A stretch of DNA of 64,000 nt from Pelomonas sp036404855 (lineage in GTDB: Bacteria > Pseudomonadota > Gammaproteobacteria > Burkholderiales > Burkholderiaceae_C): assembly GCF_036404855.1 (NCBI RefSeq), contig NZ_DASWYS010000050.1:1-64000 (forward strand). The letters run 5' to 3'. The translations under genes and the position numbers were made by a program. This document shows positions 18,415-29,538 of this stretch, in pieces (positions within the stretch are counted from its first letter, which is position 1; each line of letters starts with the position of its first letter). The notes beneath the pieces are model-generated. The model was not told the DNA's origin, searched no databases, and worked only from the letters and a program-made list of their open reading frames with translations.

Positions 18415-18815
18415 GGCGCGGTCCCGGGGTCTTGATCCGCGGCATCTTGTTGGTCGCCGCCGTGTTGGCCGGCGCTTTCAGCGGGCCGATGGCGCTGGCC
18501 TCGGCGGCTGCCAGCCAGCCGCCCATGACCTGGAGCGAGCTCGCGTTCATGGCCATCGGTGCCCTGGTGGGCCTGCCCCTGGTGTTGGGGCTGCAAGCCA
18601 TGCAGGGCAACTTCAACGCATTGCGGCTCGGCTGGGCGCTGTTCCTTTACGTGGCCGTCTATTGCGCGGCCGCCGGACTGGCTGCGCTGGTCGTCGCGCT
18701 ACGCGGCCCGGGCGTGGAGCCGCATGCGTTCATGTTCCTGGTGTTGGGCACCGCGATGCTGGGCGGCCTGGCCCTGGTGCGCCTTGTCTTCAGGCACCGC
18801 TTCGCGGTTCGCTAG
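18411..18815 (+). CDS. Small membrane protein coupled to ftsY
   Basis: A GTG at 18411 overlaps the ftsY stop as GTGA and opens a 134-residue frame. The protein has about four hydrophobic helices: residues near 10-30 (LLVAAVLAGAFSG), 45-65 (AFMAIGALVGLPLVLGL), 75-100 (WALFLYVAVYCAAAGL) and 108-128 (FMFLVLGTAMLGGLAL), with a basic C-terminus. The overlap points to translational coupling with ftsY. No family is recognised and no function can be assigned; a membrane partner for SRP targeting would be pure guesswork. The only alternative in-frame start nearby is a TTG at about 18432. Confidence 0.65.
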   Translation: MRRGPGVLIRGILLVAAVLAGAFSGPMALASAAASQPPMTWSELAFMAIGALVGLPLVLGLQAMQGNFNALRLGWALFLYVAVYCAAAGLAALVVALRGPGVEPHAFMFLVLGTAMLGGLALVRLVFRHRFAVR

Positions 18816-18829
18816 CCGCCACCGCGGGG

Positions 18830-20209
18830 TCACATCCCCGGCAGGCCCTTCATGCCGCCCATGCGCTTCATCATCTTCATCAGGCCGCCACCCTTCATCT
18901 TCTTCATCATCCCCTGCATCTGGTCGAACTGATTCAGCAGGCGGTTAACGTCCTGGATCTGCACGCCGGCACCGGCAGCGATGCGACGCTTGCGGCTGGC
19001 CTTGCTCTTGCCGTCCATCAGCAGTGCCGGATGGGCACGCTCCTTGGCGGTCATCGCGCGCAGGATGCCTTCCATGCGCTTCATGTCGCGCTCGGCGCGA
19101 TCCATATCGGCCTGGCCGGGCTGCTTGTTGCCCATCATGTTTTGCGGCAGCTTGTCCATCAGGCCACCGAGGCCGCCCATCTTCTTCATCTGAGCGATCT
19201 GCTGCAGGAAGTCGTTCAGGTCGAAGCCGCTGCCGCTCTTGAGTTTCTCGGCCATGGCCTGGGCCGAGGCCATGTCCACGCTCTGCGTGACCTGCTCGAC
19301 CAGGGCCACGATGTCGCCCATGCCCAGTACGCGGCCGGCGTGGCGCTCGGCGTCGAACACCTCTAGGCCGTCGATCTTCTCGGACACGCCGGCAAACTTG
19401 ATGGGCGCGCCGGTGACCTGGCGCACTGAAAGCGCCGCGCCGCCGCGCGAGTCGCCGTCCAGCTTGGTAAGGACCACGCCCGTCAGCGGCAGCGCTTCCT
19501 TGAAAGCCTTGGCGGTGTTGACCGCATCCTGGCCCTGCATGGCGTCGACGACGAACAGCGTCTCGACCGGATTCAGCGTCGCGTGCAGCTCCTTGATCTC
19601 GGCCATCAGCGCTTCGTCGATGGCCAGTCGGCCAGCCGTGTCGACCAGCAGTACGTCGACGTAGTGGCGCTTGGCGTAGTCGAGAGCTGCCAGCGCGATG
19701 TCACGCGGCTTCTGGTCGGGTGTGGACTCGAACCACTCGGCACCGGCCTGGCGCGTGACCGTCTTCAACTGCTCGATGGCCGCCGGTCGGTAGACGTCGG
19801 CGGAGACCGTCAGCACCTTCTTCTTGCGCTTCTCGATCAAGTGCTTGGCGAGCTTGGCCGTCGTGGTCGTCTTGCCGGCGCCCTGCAGGCCGGCCATCAG
19901 GATGACGGCGGGCGGCTGCGCAGCGAGGTTGATATCGGCCACACCCTCACCCATGGTCGCGGCGAGTTCCTTGTGCACGACCGAGACCAGCACCTGGCCC
20001 GGGTTCAGTGAGCCCACCACCTCCTGCCCCAGCGCCTTTTCCTTGACTCGCGCGATGAAGTCGCGAACGACGGGCAGGGCCACGTCGGCCTCTAGCAGGG
20101 CCATGCGCACTTCGCGCAACATGTCCTGCACGTTGCTCTCGGTGATGCGGGCCTGGCCGCGCATCGTCTTCACGAGGCGACTCAGGCGGTCGGTGAGGTT
20201 GGAAGCCAT
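18830..20209 (-). CDS. ffh: Ffh, signal recognition particle protein (SRP54)
   Basis: A 459-residue protein from the ATG at 20209 (MASNLTDRLSRLVKTMRGQ); a longer frame upstream has no support. The N domain is followed by the G domain with GLQGAGKTTTTAKLAKHL, DVYRPAAIEQL, VLLVDTAGRLAIDEAL, LTKLDGDSRGGAAL and FAGVSEKIDGLEVF. The M domain (about 300-459) is methionine-rich, ends in MKGLPGM, and carries SKASRKRRIAAGAG for 4.5S RNA binding. It binds signal sequences on ribosomes and delivers them to FtsY. Only 14 bp separate its stop from the convergent small membrane gene. No 4.5S RNA gene was seen in the window. Confidence 0.97.
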   Translation of the reverse strand: MASNLTDRLSRLVKTMRGQARITESNVQDMLREVRMALLEADVALPVVRDFIARVKEKALGQEVVGSLNPGQVLVSVVHKELAATMGEGVADINLAAQPPAVILMAGLQGAGKTTTTAKLAKHLIEKRKKKVLTVSADVYRPAAIEQLKTVTRQAGAEWFESTPDQKPRDIALAALDYAKRHYVDVLLVDTAGRLAIDEALMAEIKELHATLNPVETLFVVDAMQGQDAVNTAKAFKEALPLTGVVLTKLDGDSRGGAALSVRQVTGAPIKFAGVSEKIDGLEVFDAERHAGRVLGMGDIVALVEQVTQSVDMASAQAMAEKLKSGSGFDLNDFLQQIAQMKKMGGLGGLMDKLPQNMMGNKQPGQADMDRAERDMKRMEGILRAMTAKERAHPALLMDGKSKASRKRRIAAGAGVQIQDVNRLLNQFDQMQGMMKKMKGGGLMKMMKRMGGMKGLPGM

Positions 20210-20265
20210 GGGATGGAGAAGGGCCGGTCCCGCAGAATGGCGGAGGCCAAAAGTACACTGCAGCC

Positions 20266-21153
20266 ATGAGTTTATCGCCCGCCCTTCTCGCTGATGCTGG
20301 AGGCGCCGCCTCCGGTGCCCATGCCGTCGGACCGGGTGTGGCGCTTGCGGTGGCCAGCGCACTGGCATTGCTGGGCTACGTCTGGGTGGGGTTGCTGCGT
20401 GCCCGCGCCTCCGAGGGCGAGGCCGTCGTGCGGCGCCCGCTGCGCTCGGTGCCGCCCATGGCCCTGGCCTGGACGGCGCAGTTCGTCGCCCTTTTCATCG
20501 ACATCAGCGGCTACGGCTTGGAGACGCGCGGCGCGCGCTTCGGCTTCGCGCCGGCGCTGTCGATGACGATCTGGCTGGTGCTGACGGTCTACCTGATCGA
20601 GAGCCGCTTCCTGCCCCTACACAGCGTGCGCCGCGTGCTCGCCTGGATTGCCGCGGCTGCAGTGCTGCTGGCCTGGAGTTTCCCCGGTGAGAGTCGGCCG
20701 CTGGCGGCGTCGCCCTGGGCTCCGCTGCACTGGGTTCTGGGCTTGGCGTCCTACGGGCTCTTCGGCGTGGCCGTGCTGCATGCGGCGCTGATGAACCGGG
20801 CCGAGGCGCAGTTACGCCAGAAGCATGCTTCGTCCGGCGGTCTGCCGTTACTGCAGTTGGAGCGGCTGACCTTCCAGTTCGTGGCCGCTGGAGTCGGCGT
20901 GCTGTCGCTGGCCATCTTTCTGGGCTGGTGGTTCACACCGGCCTGGCATTGGGACCACAAGAACCTGCTCGCGGTGTTGGGCTGGTCGGTGCTGACCGGT
21001 CTGCTCGCCGGGCGGCGAATCTACGGGTGGCGTGGCCGGCGCGCCACGCGCTGGCTCTACGCCGGCGCGGCGTTGCTGTTGCTGTCCTATGCCGGCTCGC
21101 GATTCGTGCTGGAGGTCATCCTGCAGCGCGGCATCAACGGGGGGGGCGCATGA
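20266..21153 (+). CDS. CcsA/YpjD-like cytochrome c assembly membrane protein
   Basis: A 295-residue protein with about eight transmembrane helices. The stretch HWVLGLASYGLFGVAVLHAAL and the final part WHWDHKNLLAVLGWSVLTGL with further His residues resemble the CcsA/HemX family of haem-handling proteins, in which paired His residues and a Trp-rich segment coordinate haem. In proteobacteria the homologue YpjD is regularly found beside ffh, in the same divergent arrangement as here. The gene overlaps the next one by ATGA. The exact role of YpjD-type members is not settled; assignment is to family only. Confidence 0.85.
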   Translation: MSLSPALLADAGGAASGAHAVGPGVALAVASALALLGYVWVGLLRARASEGEAVVRRPLRSVPPMALAWTAQFVALFIDISGYGLETRGARFGFAPALSMTIWLVLTVYLIESRFLPLHSVRRVLAWIAAAAVLLAWSFPGESRPLAASPWAPLHWVLGLASYGLFGVAVLHAALMNRAEAQLRQKHASSGGLPLLQLERLTFQFVAAGVGVLSLAIFLGWWFTPAWHWDHKNLLAVLGWSVLTGLLAGRRIYGWRGRRATRWLYAGAALLLLSYAGSRFVLEVILQRGINGGGA

Positions 21154-21395
21154 AGTACCTGCTGCTACTTCTGCTGCTGGGTGTCCTGTTCTTCGTGCTG
21201 GGAGCCCGGCGTCCTCGTCCGCGCGAGCCCGAATCGCGCACGCCATCATCGCCGCCGCCCGCCACGCCGAAGGCCATGCTGCGTTGCGCCGAATGCGGCA
21301 TGCATCTGCCCGCCGACGAAGCGCTGCCGGGCAAGGGCGGCGTGTTTTGCAGTGCCGCGCACCGGGCCAGTTTCGAAGCCCGGGACCAGGCTTGA
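21150..21395 (+). CDS. PP0621-type small protein with N-terminal anchor and zinc-type Cys motif
   Basis: An 81-residue protein starting at ATG 21150, overlapping the previous stop by 4 bases. Residues 3-18 form a very hydrophobic anchor with seven consecutive leucines, followed by a basic/proline-rich linker and a small metal-binding motif: Cys46-x2-Cys49, then Cys67-x3-His71 (VFCSAAHRASF). This layout matches the short PP0621-like proteins found upstream of pilS in beta- and gammaproteobacteria. It probably sits at the inner membrane with the zinc motif in the cytoplasm. Its function is unknown; the constant linkage to pilSR suggests, but does not show, a signalling link. Confidence 0.8.
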   Translation: MKYLLLLLLLGVLFFVLGARRPRPREPESRTPSSPPPATPKAMLRCAECGMHLPADEALPGKGGVFCSAAHRASFEARDQA

Positions 21396-23065
21396 GCGTG
21401 GGCGCCCTGGACGGCGAGGGCGGCTGGTTCGTCGAGTCCGCGCCGGCCGAGCCTGCCGAGAGCAGCGCCAGTTTCAGGCGCCTGTACCGCGCCTTCGTCG
21501 CCGCGCGCGCCGCGCTGGGCCTGGCACTGATCGCGGCCCAGCTGATTGCAGCGGCCCTGGGCACGTCGCCGGCCGCCTCGACGCTGGCGCTCAGCGCTTC
21601 CTACGCCGCGGCTGCGGTCGCGCTGTGGCTGCTGCCGCAATTGCGTCGCGGCGCGACGGCGCGCAGCCTATCCCGGATCAGCAGCCCGCACTGGTGGAGC
21701 GCCATCGGCATCGATCTGATCCTGTTCGGCGCGTTGCATGCGCTGGACTCCAGCGGCGTGAACTACGGTGTCCTCTTTGTCATGCCGGTGCTGATGGCGG
21801 CCGTGCTGAGCCCGCGTCTGCTGGCTCTAGCGACAGCCGCGATGGCGACGCTGGGGCTGCTGGGGGCGGCGGCATGGTCGGTGCTGTCGGGCGTTGACGT
21901 TGGCCTGAAGACGACGCAGGCGGGGCTGGTGGGTAGTGGCCTGTTCGCCGTCAGTCTGTTGGCCGGCGAGCTCAGTGCGCGCCTGGCTCGTGAGGAGAAG
22001 GCGGCGCGCGGTAGCCTGGCTCTGGCGCGTCAGCAGGAGTTGCTGAACCGCTTGGTCATCGACGAGATGCAGGAGGGTGTGCTGGTTGTCGACCGTCGCG
22101 GCCGCGTGCGGGCGATGAACCCGGCTTCGCGTGCGCTCCTGGGTGCGGCCAGCGGCGAGCTGAGCTGGCAATTGCGCGGTCGTGCCGACTGGCAGCCGCT
22201 GGTGCAGGCACTGGAGCACGCCTACGCAGGCGGCACGGGCGGAGCAGGGACGGAGCTCGACGTGGCACTGCCGCTGGATGGCGGCGCCAGCCGCAGCTTG
22301 CGCCTGCGCCTGCGCTTCACGCGCCAGCGCGAGGGCAGCGAGGAACTGTGCGTGCTGTTCGTGGAGGACAACCGCGAGCTGCTGGCTCGCACCCGTCAGG
22401 AGAAGCTGGCCGCCATGGGCCGCGTGTCGGCCGGCATCGCGCACGAGATCCGCAACCCGCTGGCGGCCATCGCGCAGGCCAATGCGCTGCTGGCCGAGGA
22501 TGCGAGTGGCGCGCGTGCCGAGCAGCTGACGCGTATGGTGGCCTCCAACGTGCAGCGTCTCAAGCGTCTCGTCGACGACGTTGGCGAGCTCGCACCCAGT
22601 ATGCAACCGGCCACGACGAGCCTGGACGTCAGTGCGCTGGTGCAGGAAACCTGCGAGGACTGGGCCCAGGTCAACGGCGTGGCGTCTGGCGGGCAGGCCC
22701 GCTTCGTGTTGCAGATCGGGGCGCCTGGGTTGAAGGGATTGTTCGACGCTGAACACCTGCGCCGCGTCCTCGTGAACTTGCTGGACAACGCGCACCGCCA
22801 TGCCGACTCGGTCCCGAGGGCGATCGGCGTCACACTGGCGCGTCGGGGCGAAGGGCTGGAGCTCGTGGTGCGCAGCGCTGGCGCGCCGGTGCCGATGGAA
22901 ATTGAGCGCCACCTCTTCGAGCCCTTCTTCTCGACGCGCAGCCGCGGTTCGGGTCTGGGCCTCTATATTTGCCGTGAGCTTTGCGAGCGCCACGGTGCCC
23001 GCATCGAGTACCGCCGAGCTGTTGAGGCGGCCGCCAACGAGTTCAGCGTCCTAATGCGCACATGA
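21392..23065 (+). CDS. pilS: PilS, membrane sensor histidine kinase of the type IV pilus regulon
   Basis: The reading frame most likely starts at the TTG at 21392, which overlaps the previous stop as TTGA; a GTG at 21398 is the alternative. The 557-residue product has about six transmembrane helices (about 30-190), a PAS-like domain (LVIDEMQEGVLVVDRRGRVRAMNPASRALL), a dimerisation/phosphoacceptor domain with His351 in GIAHEIRNPLAA, and a HATPase domain (NLLDNAHRHA; SRGSGLGLYICRELCERHG). PilS phosphorylates PilR, the adjacent product, to turn on pilin transcription through sigma-54. The non-ATG start and overlap imply coupling and modest expression. Confidence 0.9.
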   Translation: MSVGALDGEGGWFVESAPAEPAESSASFRRLYRAFVAARAALGLALIAAQLIAAALGTSPAASTLALSASYAAAAVALWLLPQLRRGATARSLSRISSPHWWSAIGIDLILFGALHALDSSGVNYGVLFVMPVLMAAVLSPRLLALATAAMATLGLLGAAAWSVLSGVDVGLKTTQAGLVGSGLFAVSLLAGELSARLAREEKAARGSLALARQQELLNRLVIDEMQEGVLVVDRRGRVRAMNPASRALLGAASGELSWQLRGRADWQPLVQALEHAYAGGTGGAGTELDVALPLDGGASRSLRLRLRFTRQREGSEELCVLFVEDNRELLARTRQEKLAAMGRVSAGIAHEIRNPLAAIAQANALLAEDASGARAEQLTRMVASNVQRLKRLVDDVGELAPSMQPATTSLDVSALVQETCEDWAQVNGVASGGQARFVLQIGAPGLKGLFDAEHLRRVLVNLLDNAHRHADSVPRAIGVTLARRGEGLELVVRSAGAPVPMEIERHLFEPFFSTRSRGSGLGLYICRELCERHGARIEYRRAVEAAANEFSVLMRT

Positions 23066-24510
23066 CTACTGCCACGCTCCCGCGCCTGCTGGTCGTCGAC
23101 GACGAGCCCGACTTGCGCACGCTCTACGAGCTGACGCTGCTGCGCGAAGGCTATGAGATCGATAGCGCCGGCACGGTCGCCGAGGCGCTGGCGCACTTGC
23201 AGGGCGCCACCTACAGCGCCGTGATCACCGACATGAAGCTGCCCGACGGGTCGGGCCTGGAGCTGCTGCGTTGGCTGGACCAAGCGGGCCGGCCTGAGAA
23301 GGCCATCGTCATCACCGCCTTCGGTTCGGCTGAGAACGCGGTGGAGGCACTCAAGGCTGGCGCCTATGACTACCTGACCAAACCCGTCGATCTGCGTCAG
23401 TTCCGCCTGGTCGTCGGCTCGGCACTGGGACGGGTGGCGCCCGCCCCGGCACCGGCGGCGGAGGAAAAGCCGGCATTGGCGACGGCCTCGGCGCAGCGCT
23501 TGGTGGGCGAGTCGCCGGCCATGCGTGCGGTGCGGTCGCTGATAGACAAGGTCGGGCGCAGCATGGCGCCGGTACTGGTGCAGGGCGAATCGGGCACGGG
23601 CAAGGAGCTGGTTGCGCGCGCCATCCACGACCACGGTGCGCGCGCCGGCCAGCGCTTCGTCGCGGTCAACTGCGGTGCCATCCCCGAGAACCTGCTCGAG
23701 GCTGAGTTCTTTGGCTACCGTAAGGGCGCCTTCACCGGCGCCAACGAGGACCGAGAGGGGTTCTTCCAGGCCGCCGACGGCGGCACGCTGTTCCTGGATG
23801 AGATCGGCGACCTGCCGCTGGCCATGCAAAGCAAGCTGCTGCGCGTTATCCAGGAGCGCTCCGTGCGGCCTGTGGGTGCGACAGCGGAGAGTCCGGTGAA
23901 CGTGCGCATTCTGAGCGCGACGCACAAGGATCTGGCGGCCGAGGTGGCGGCCGGCCGCTTCCGTCAGGACTTGTTCTACCGCCTCAACGTCATCCAGATT
24001 CGCGTGCCACCGCTGCGCGAGCGGCTGGAGGATCTTGGCCTGATCGGGGCGCGTGTGCTCGCGCGCATCGCGCAGGATGCAGGCGTGTCGCCCACGCCGC
24101 GCCTGACGGTCGCAGCGCTGCAGACGCTCTCACGCTACGCATTCCCAGGCAACGTCCGCGAGCTGGAGAACTTGCTGCATCGCGCGCTGGCTCTGGCTGG
24201 CGGCGAGTGGATCGACACCGACGACCTCGGCCTGCCCGAGACGTTGCTGGACGAGGACCGCAGTGAGTCGCAGTTCGCCGCGCTGGAGGTTCCGCTTGCC
24301 GTCGAGCCGGGGAGCGAAGGGCTGGCATTGCAGGAAGAGCTGCCGAGTGATCTGGCGCGTTATCTCGACGAGGTCGAACGCAGCATCCTGCTGCGCGCGC
24401 TGGAGCTGCACCGCTTCAACCGGACCGCGGCGGCGGCCAGCCTCGGACTGTCGTTGCGCCAGATCCGCTATCGCATGGCGCGGCTGGCGATTTCGGCGGG
24501 CGACAGCTGA
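23062..24510 (+). CDS. pilR: PilR, sigma-54-dependent response regulator
   Basis: A 482-residue NtrC-type regulator whose start overlaps the pilS stop by ATGA. The receiver domain (about 8-120) has phosphoacceptor Asp57 in VITDMKLPDGSG and KP in YLTKPVD. The AAA+ domain (about 150-385) has Walker A GESGTGKELVARAI, the sigma-54 contact loop GYRKGAFTGAN, and GGTLFLDEIGDLPL. A Fis-type helix-turn-helix closes the protein (FNRTAAAASLGLSLRQIRYR). It activates the major pilin promoter with RpoN. No pilin gene is in the window. The DNA after the stop carries no gene until nrdA. Confidence 0.93.
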   Translation: MTTATLPRLLVVDDEPDLRTLYELTLLREGYEIDSAGTVAEALAHLQGATYSAVITDMKLPDGSGLELLRWLDQAGRPEKAIVITAFGSAENAVEALKAGAYDYLTKPVDLRQFRLVVGSALGRVAPAPAPAAEEKPALATASAQRLVGESPAMRAVRSLIDKVGRSMAPVLVQGESGTGKELVARAIHDHGARAGQRFVAVNCGAIPENLLEAEFFGYRKGAFTGANEDREGFFQAADGGTLFLDEIGDLPLAMQSKLLRVIQERSVRPVGATAESPVNVRILSATHKDLAAEVAAGRFRQDLFYRLNVIQIRVPPLRERLEDLGLIGARVLARIAQDAGVSPTPRLTVAALQTLSRYAFPGNVRELENLLHRALALAGGEWIDTDDLGLPETLLDEDRSESQFAALEVPLAVEPGSEGLALQEELPSDLARYLDEVERSILLRALELHRFNRTAAAASLGLSLRQIRYRMARLAISAGDS

Positions 24511-25080
24511 GACGCTTCGCCAAAGCGGTTTGTTGGCCGCCGTTGCCCATCAAGGCCTGAAAGACCGAAGGGGCGCTCACGATTCGACACACAACAAGCC
24601 TCGGGATTTGCCCTGCTTGATTCCATCGCATGCGGCGTCGCGATGGCTGGCGACATCTCGCAAACCCAGCACTGGCGCGGGCTCGCGACCCGCGGCGGCC
24701 CGCCAGCCCAGCGCTGATGCGGGTTGCGCACTTTGACCCCCGATCTCATCGGGCCAAGGCGGGCGCCTTGCGATTTTTCCCGACGGATTGTGGCCAGGGT
24801 TTGACACTAGGGGTAGTGCTTGAGAGGGGTGGAAGCCATAGATATAGTGTCCCCTCGTGATATCCTGCTGACCCAGTCGATCCCATGACCATCCCCTTGG
24901 ATTCGCTGTCCGCCGTGGCCTGGCCGCGGCGGCATTGCGCCCAAGGCACCAGCCGGAATGCCGGCCTGGCAATGGAGCGGCAGGGACGAAACACCCCACT
25001 GAAGCAACGCACGATGCGCCGGCCCACCCCCGGGTTGTTGCCGCGCATTTGCCCGTCATTTCTCGATAAAGGATCTCCTT
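24511..25080. other. Non-coding region between pilR and nrdA
   Basis: About 570 bp without a supported gene. The first part holds short inverted repeats, the best being CCATCGC at 24623-24629 with GCGATGG at 24640-24646, but none has a T-run that would mark an intrinsic terminator. The second part contains the nrd promoter and NrdR-box-like sites, followed by a leader of roughly 225 bases before the nrdA start. A 68-codon frame from ATG 24885 runs into nrdA but shows no protein-like composition. Confidence 0.7.
24804..24850 (+). promoter_or_regulatory. nrdAB promoter with two NrdR-box-like sites
   Basis: Box 1 is ACACTAGGGGTAGTGC (24804-24819) and box 2 is GCCATAGATATAGTGT (24835-24850). Both resemble the NrdR consensus ACACTATATATAGTGT, and their starts are 31 bp apart, the three-helical-turn spacing known for NrdR pairs. 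A sigma-70-type promoter fits between and over them: -35 TTGAGA at 24820-24825, a 17-base spacer, and -10 TATAGT at 24843-24848. Box 2 covers the -10 and box 1 abuts the -35, so NrdR binding would block RNA polymerase when dATP is plentiful. Confidence 0.75.
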
Positions 25081-27999
<2,919 letters not shown>

Positions 28000-28010
28000 T
28001 CGAAGCAGCG

Positions 28011-28038
28011 GCACGAACTTGTATAGACAAGTTCGTGC
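28011..28038 (+). other. Strong stem-loop between nrdA and nrdB
   Basis: GCACGAACTTG (28011-28021) pairs perfectly with CAAGTTCGTGC (28028-28038) around the six-base loop TATAGA. The stem extends by a G-T and two further pairs. It begins 11 bases after the nrdA stop. Only four T follow a few bases later, so it is not a classic terminator. It may be a 3' stabiliser or a partial attenuator that sets the nrdA:nrdB ratio. Confidence 0.6.
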
Positions 28039-28057
28039 TGCATGTTTTCGATGTCCT

Positions 28058-28077
28058 CGCGCAACAAAGATTGCGCG
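28058..28077 (+). other. Second stem-loop between nrdA and nrdB
   Basis: CGCGCAA (28058-28064) pairs perfectly with TTGCGCG (28071-28077) around the loop CAAAGA. It lies 19 bases after the first hairpin and about 80 bases before the nrdB start. No T-run follows. Together the two hairpins fill most of the 157-bp gap. Confidence 0.5.
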
Positions 28078-28156
28078 AATGATGCAAATAGCAGTTGCTG
28101 GTTCTTGTTGATTTGCTCCAGCACTGCCGATAATTCGAAGCGATAGGAAGCACACC

Positions 28157-29329
28157 ATGCTGGATTGGGACGAAGACCTGAAGTCCACCGACACCTCTAC
28201 CGCGAAGCCTCTCGCGGCCATGCCTTCGGCGACGCACGCATCGGCGTCTCCGCGCGAAGCTGCCAGCGTCTCGATCCCTGCTCCCCAACTGTCTGGCGAA
28301 GCCACCACCGCGCGTCGCGTGAAGGCCGCCGACAAGCGCATCATCAACGGCCAGACCGACGTCAACCAGTTGGTGCCGTTCAAGTACAAGTGGGCCTGGG
28401 AGAAGTACCTCGCCACCTGCGCCAATCACTGGATGCCGCAGGAAGTGAACATGAGCCGCGACATCGCGCTCTGGAAGGACCCCAACGGCTTGACCGAAGA
28501 CGAGCGCCGCATCATCAAGCGCAACCTCGGCTTCTTCGTCACGGCCGACTCGCTGGCTGCCAACAACATCGTGCTGGGCACCTATCGCCACATCACGGCG
28601 CCCGAGTGCCGCCAGTTCCTGTTGCGTCAGGCATTTGAAGAAGCCATTCACACGCACGCGTACCAGTACATCGTGGAGTCGCTGGGTCTCGATGAGAGCG
28701 AGATCTTCAATGCGTACAACGAAGTCCAATCCATCCGCGACAAGGACGAGTTCCTGATCCCGTTCATCGACGCGATCATGAATCCGACCTTCAATACCGG
28801 CACGCCTGAGAACGACCAGACGCTGCTGAAGTCGCTGATCGTGTTCGCCTGCCTGATGGAAGGCCTGTTCTTCTACGTCGGCTTCACGCAGATCCTCGCG
28901 ATGGGTCGCCAGAACAAGATGACCGGCGCCGCCGAGCAGTATCAGTACATCCTTCGCGACGAGTCGATGCACTGCAACTTCGGTATCGACCTCATCAACC
29001 AGATCAAGCTTGAGAACCCGCACCTGTGGACGGCTGAGTTCAAGGCCGAGATCAAGGCGTTGTTCCTGAAGGCCGTCGAGCTGGAGTACCGCTACGCCGA
29101 GGACACCATGCCGCGTGGCGTGCTGGGTCTCAACGCCTCGATGTTCAAGGGCTACCTGCGCTTCATTGCGAATCGTCGCGCGGTGCAGATCGGCCTCGAA
29201 GCGCTGTTCCCCAACGAAGAAAACCCCTTCCCGTGGATGAGCGAGATGATCGACTTGAAGAAGGAACGCAACTTCTTCGAGACCCGCGTCATCGAGTATC
29301 AATCGGGCGGGGCCCTGAGCTGGGATTGA
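28157..29329 (+). CDS. nrdB: NrdB, ribonucleoside-diphosphate reductase beta subunit
   Basis: A 390-residue ferritin-like small subunit. ATG 28157 follows a purine-rich ribosome site (AGGAAG). The first about 55 residues are a low-complexity Ala/Ser/Thr tail not needed for catalysis. Metal-binding segments are visible: NLGFFVTADSLAANN, RQAFEEAIHTHAYQYIVESLG (Glu and His ligands) and RDESMHCNFGIDLI (Glu and His ligands). The family houses a di-iron (or Fe/Mn) centre that makes a tyrosyl radical for NrdA. It is co-transcribed with nrdA from the NrdR-box promoter, across two stem-loops. Confidence 0.95.
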   Translation: MLDWDEDLKSTDTSTAKPLAAMPSATHASASPREAASVSIPAPQLSGEATTARRVKAADKRIINGQTDVNQLVPFKYKWAWEKYLATCANHWMPQEVNMSRDIALWKDPNGLTEDERRIIKRNLGFFVTADSLAANNIVLGTYRHITAPECRQFLLRQAFEEAIHTHAYQYIVESLGLDESEIFNAYNEVQSIRDKDEFLIPFIDAIMNPTFNTGTPENDQTLLKSLIVFACLMEGLFFYVGFTQILAMGRQNKMTGAAEQYQYILRDESMHCNFGIDLINQIKLENPHLWTAEFKAEIKALFLKAVELEYRYAEDTMPRGVLGLNASMFKGYLRFIANRRAVQIGLEALFPNEENPFPWMSEMIDLKKERNFFETRVIEYQSGGALSWD

Positions 29330-29425
29330 TCTCCCAGCCTTAACAAGATCAAGACCTGGCCAATGCAGTCACCGAGCGAAACCCGCATCAACACGCAAGA
29401 CGTGGCGGGGCTGCATGGCGATCCC

Positions 29426-29473
29426 ATTCACCGTACCGAGGCGTTCCTCCTGAGCGACTCTCGGACGGTGAAT
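29426..29473 (+). other. Long stem-loop in the nrdB / H1-like gene gap
   Basis: ATTCACCGTACCGAG (29426-29440) pairs with CTCGGACGGTGAAT (29460-29473), giving 14 base pairs with one bulged A (29435) around a 19-base loop. It lies 66 bases upstream of the H1-like start, without a T-run. It could end the nrdAB transcript, or be a leader structure or protein-binding site for the next gene. The strand is not certain, since the inverted repeat can form on either. Confidence 0.55.
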
Positions 29474-29538
29474 AGCCGTATCCACGCGGACCGGTCCGTG
29501 TGGGACGGTGACTTTTCCACTTGATCAAGGAGAAAACC

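Noticed and set aside
18830..20368. Longer start at 20368 for ffh
   Set aside because: The first 53 codons run into the divergent assembly gene and are not Ffh-like; ATG 20209 begins with the standard N-terminus.
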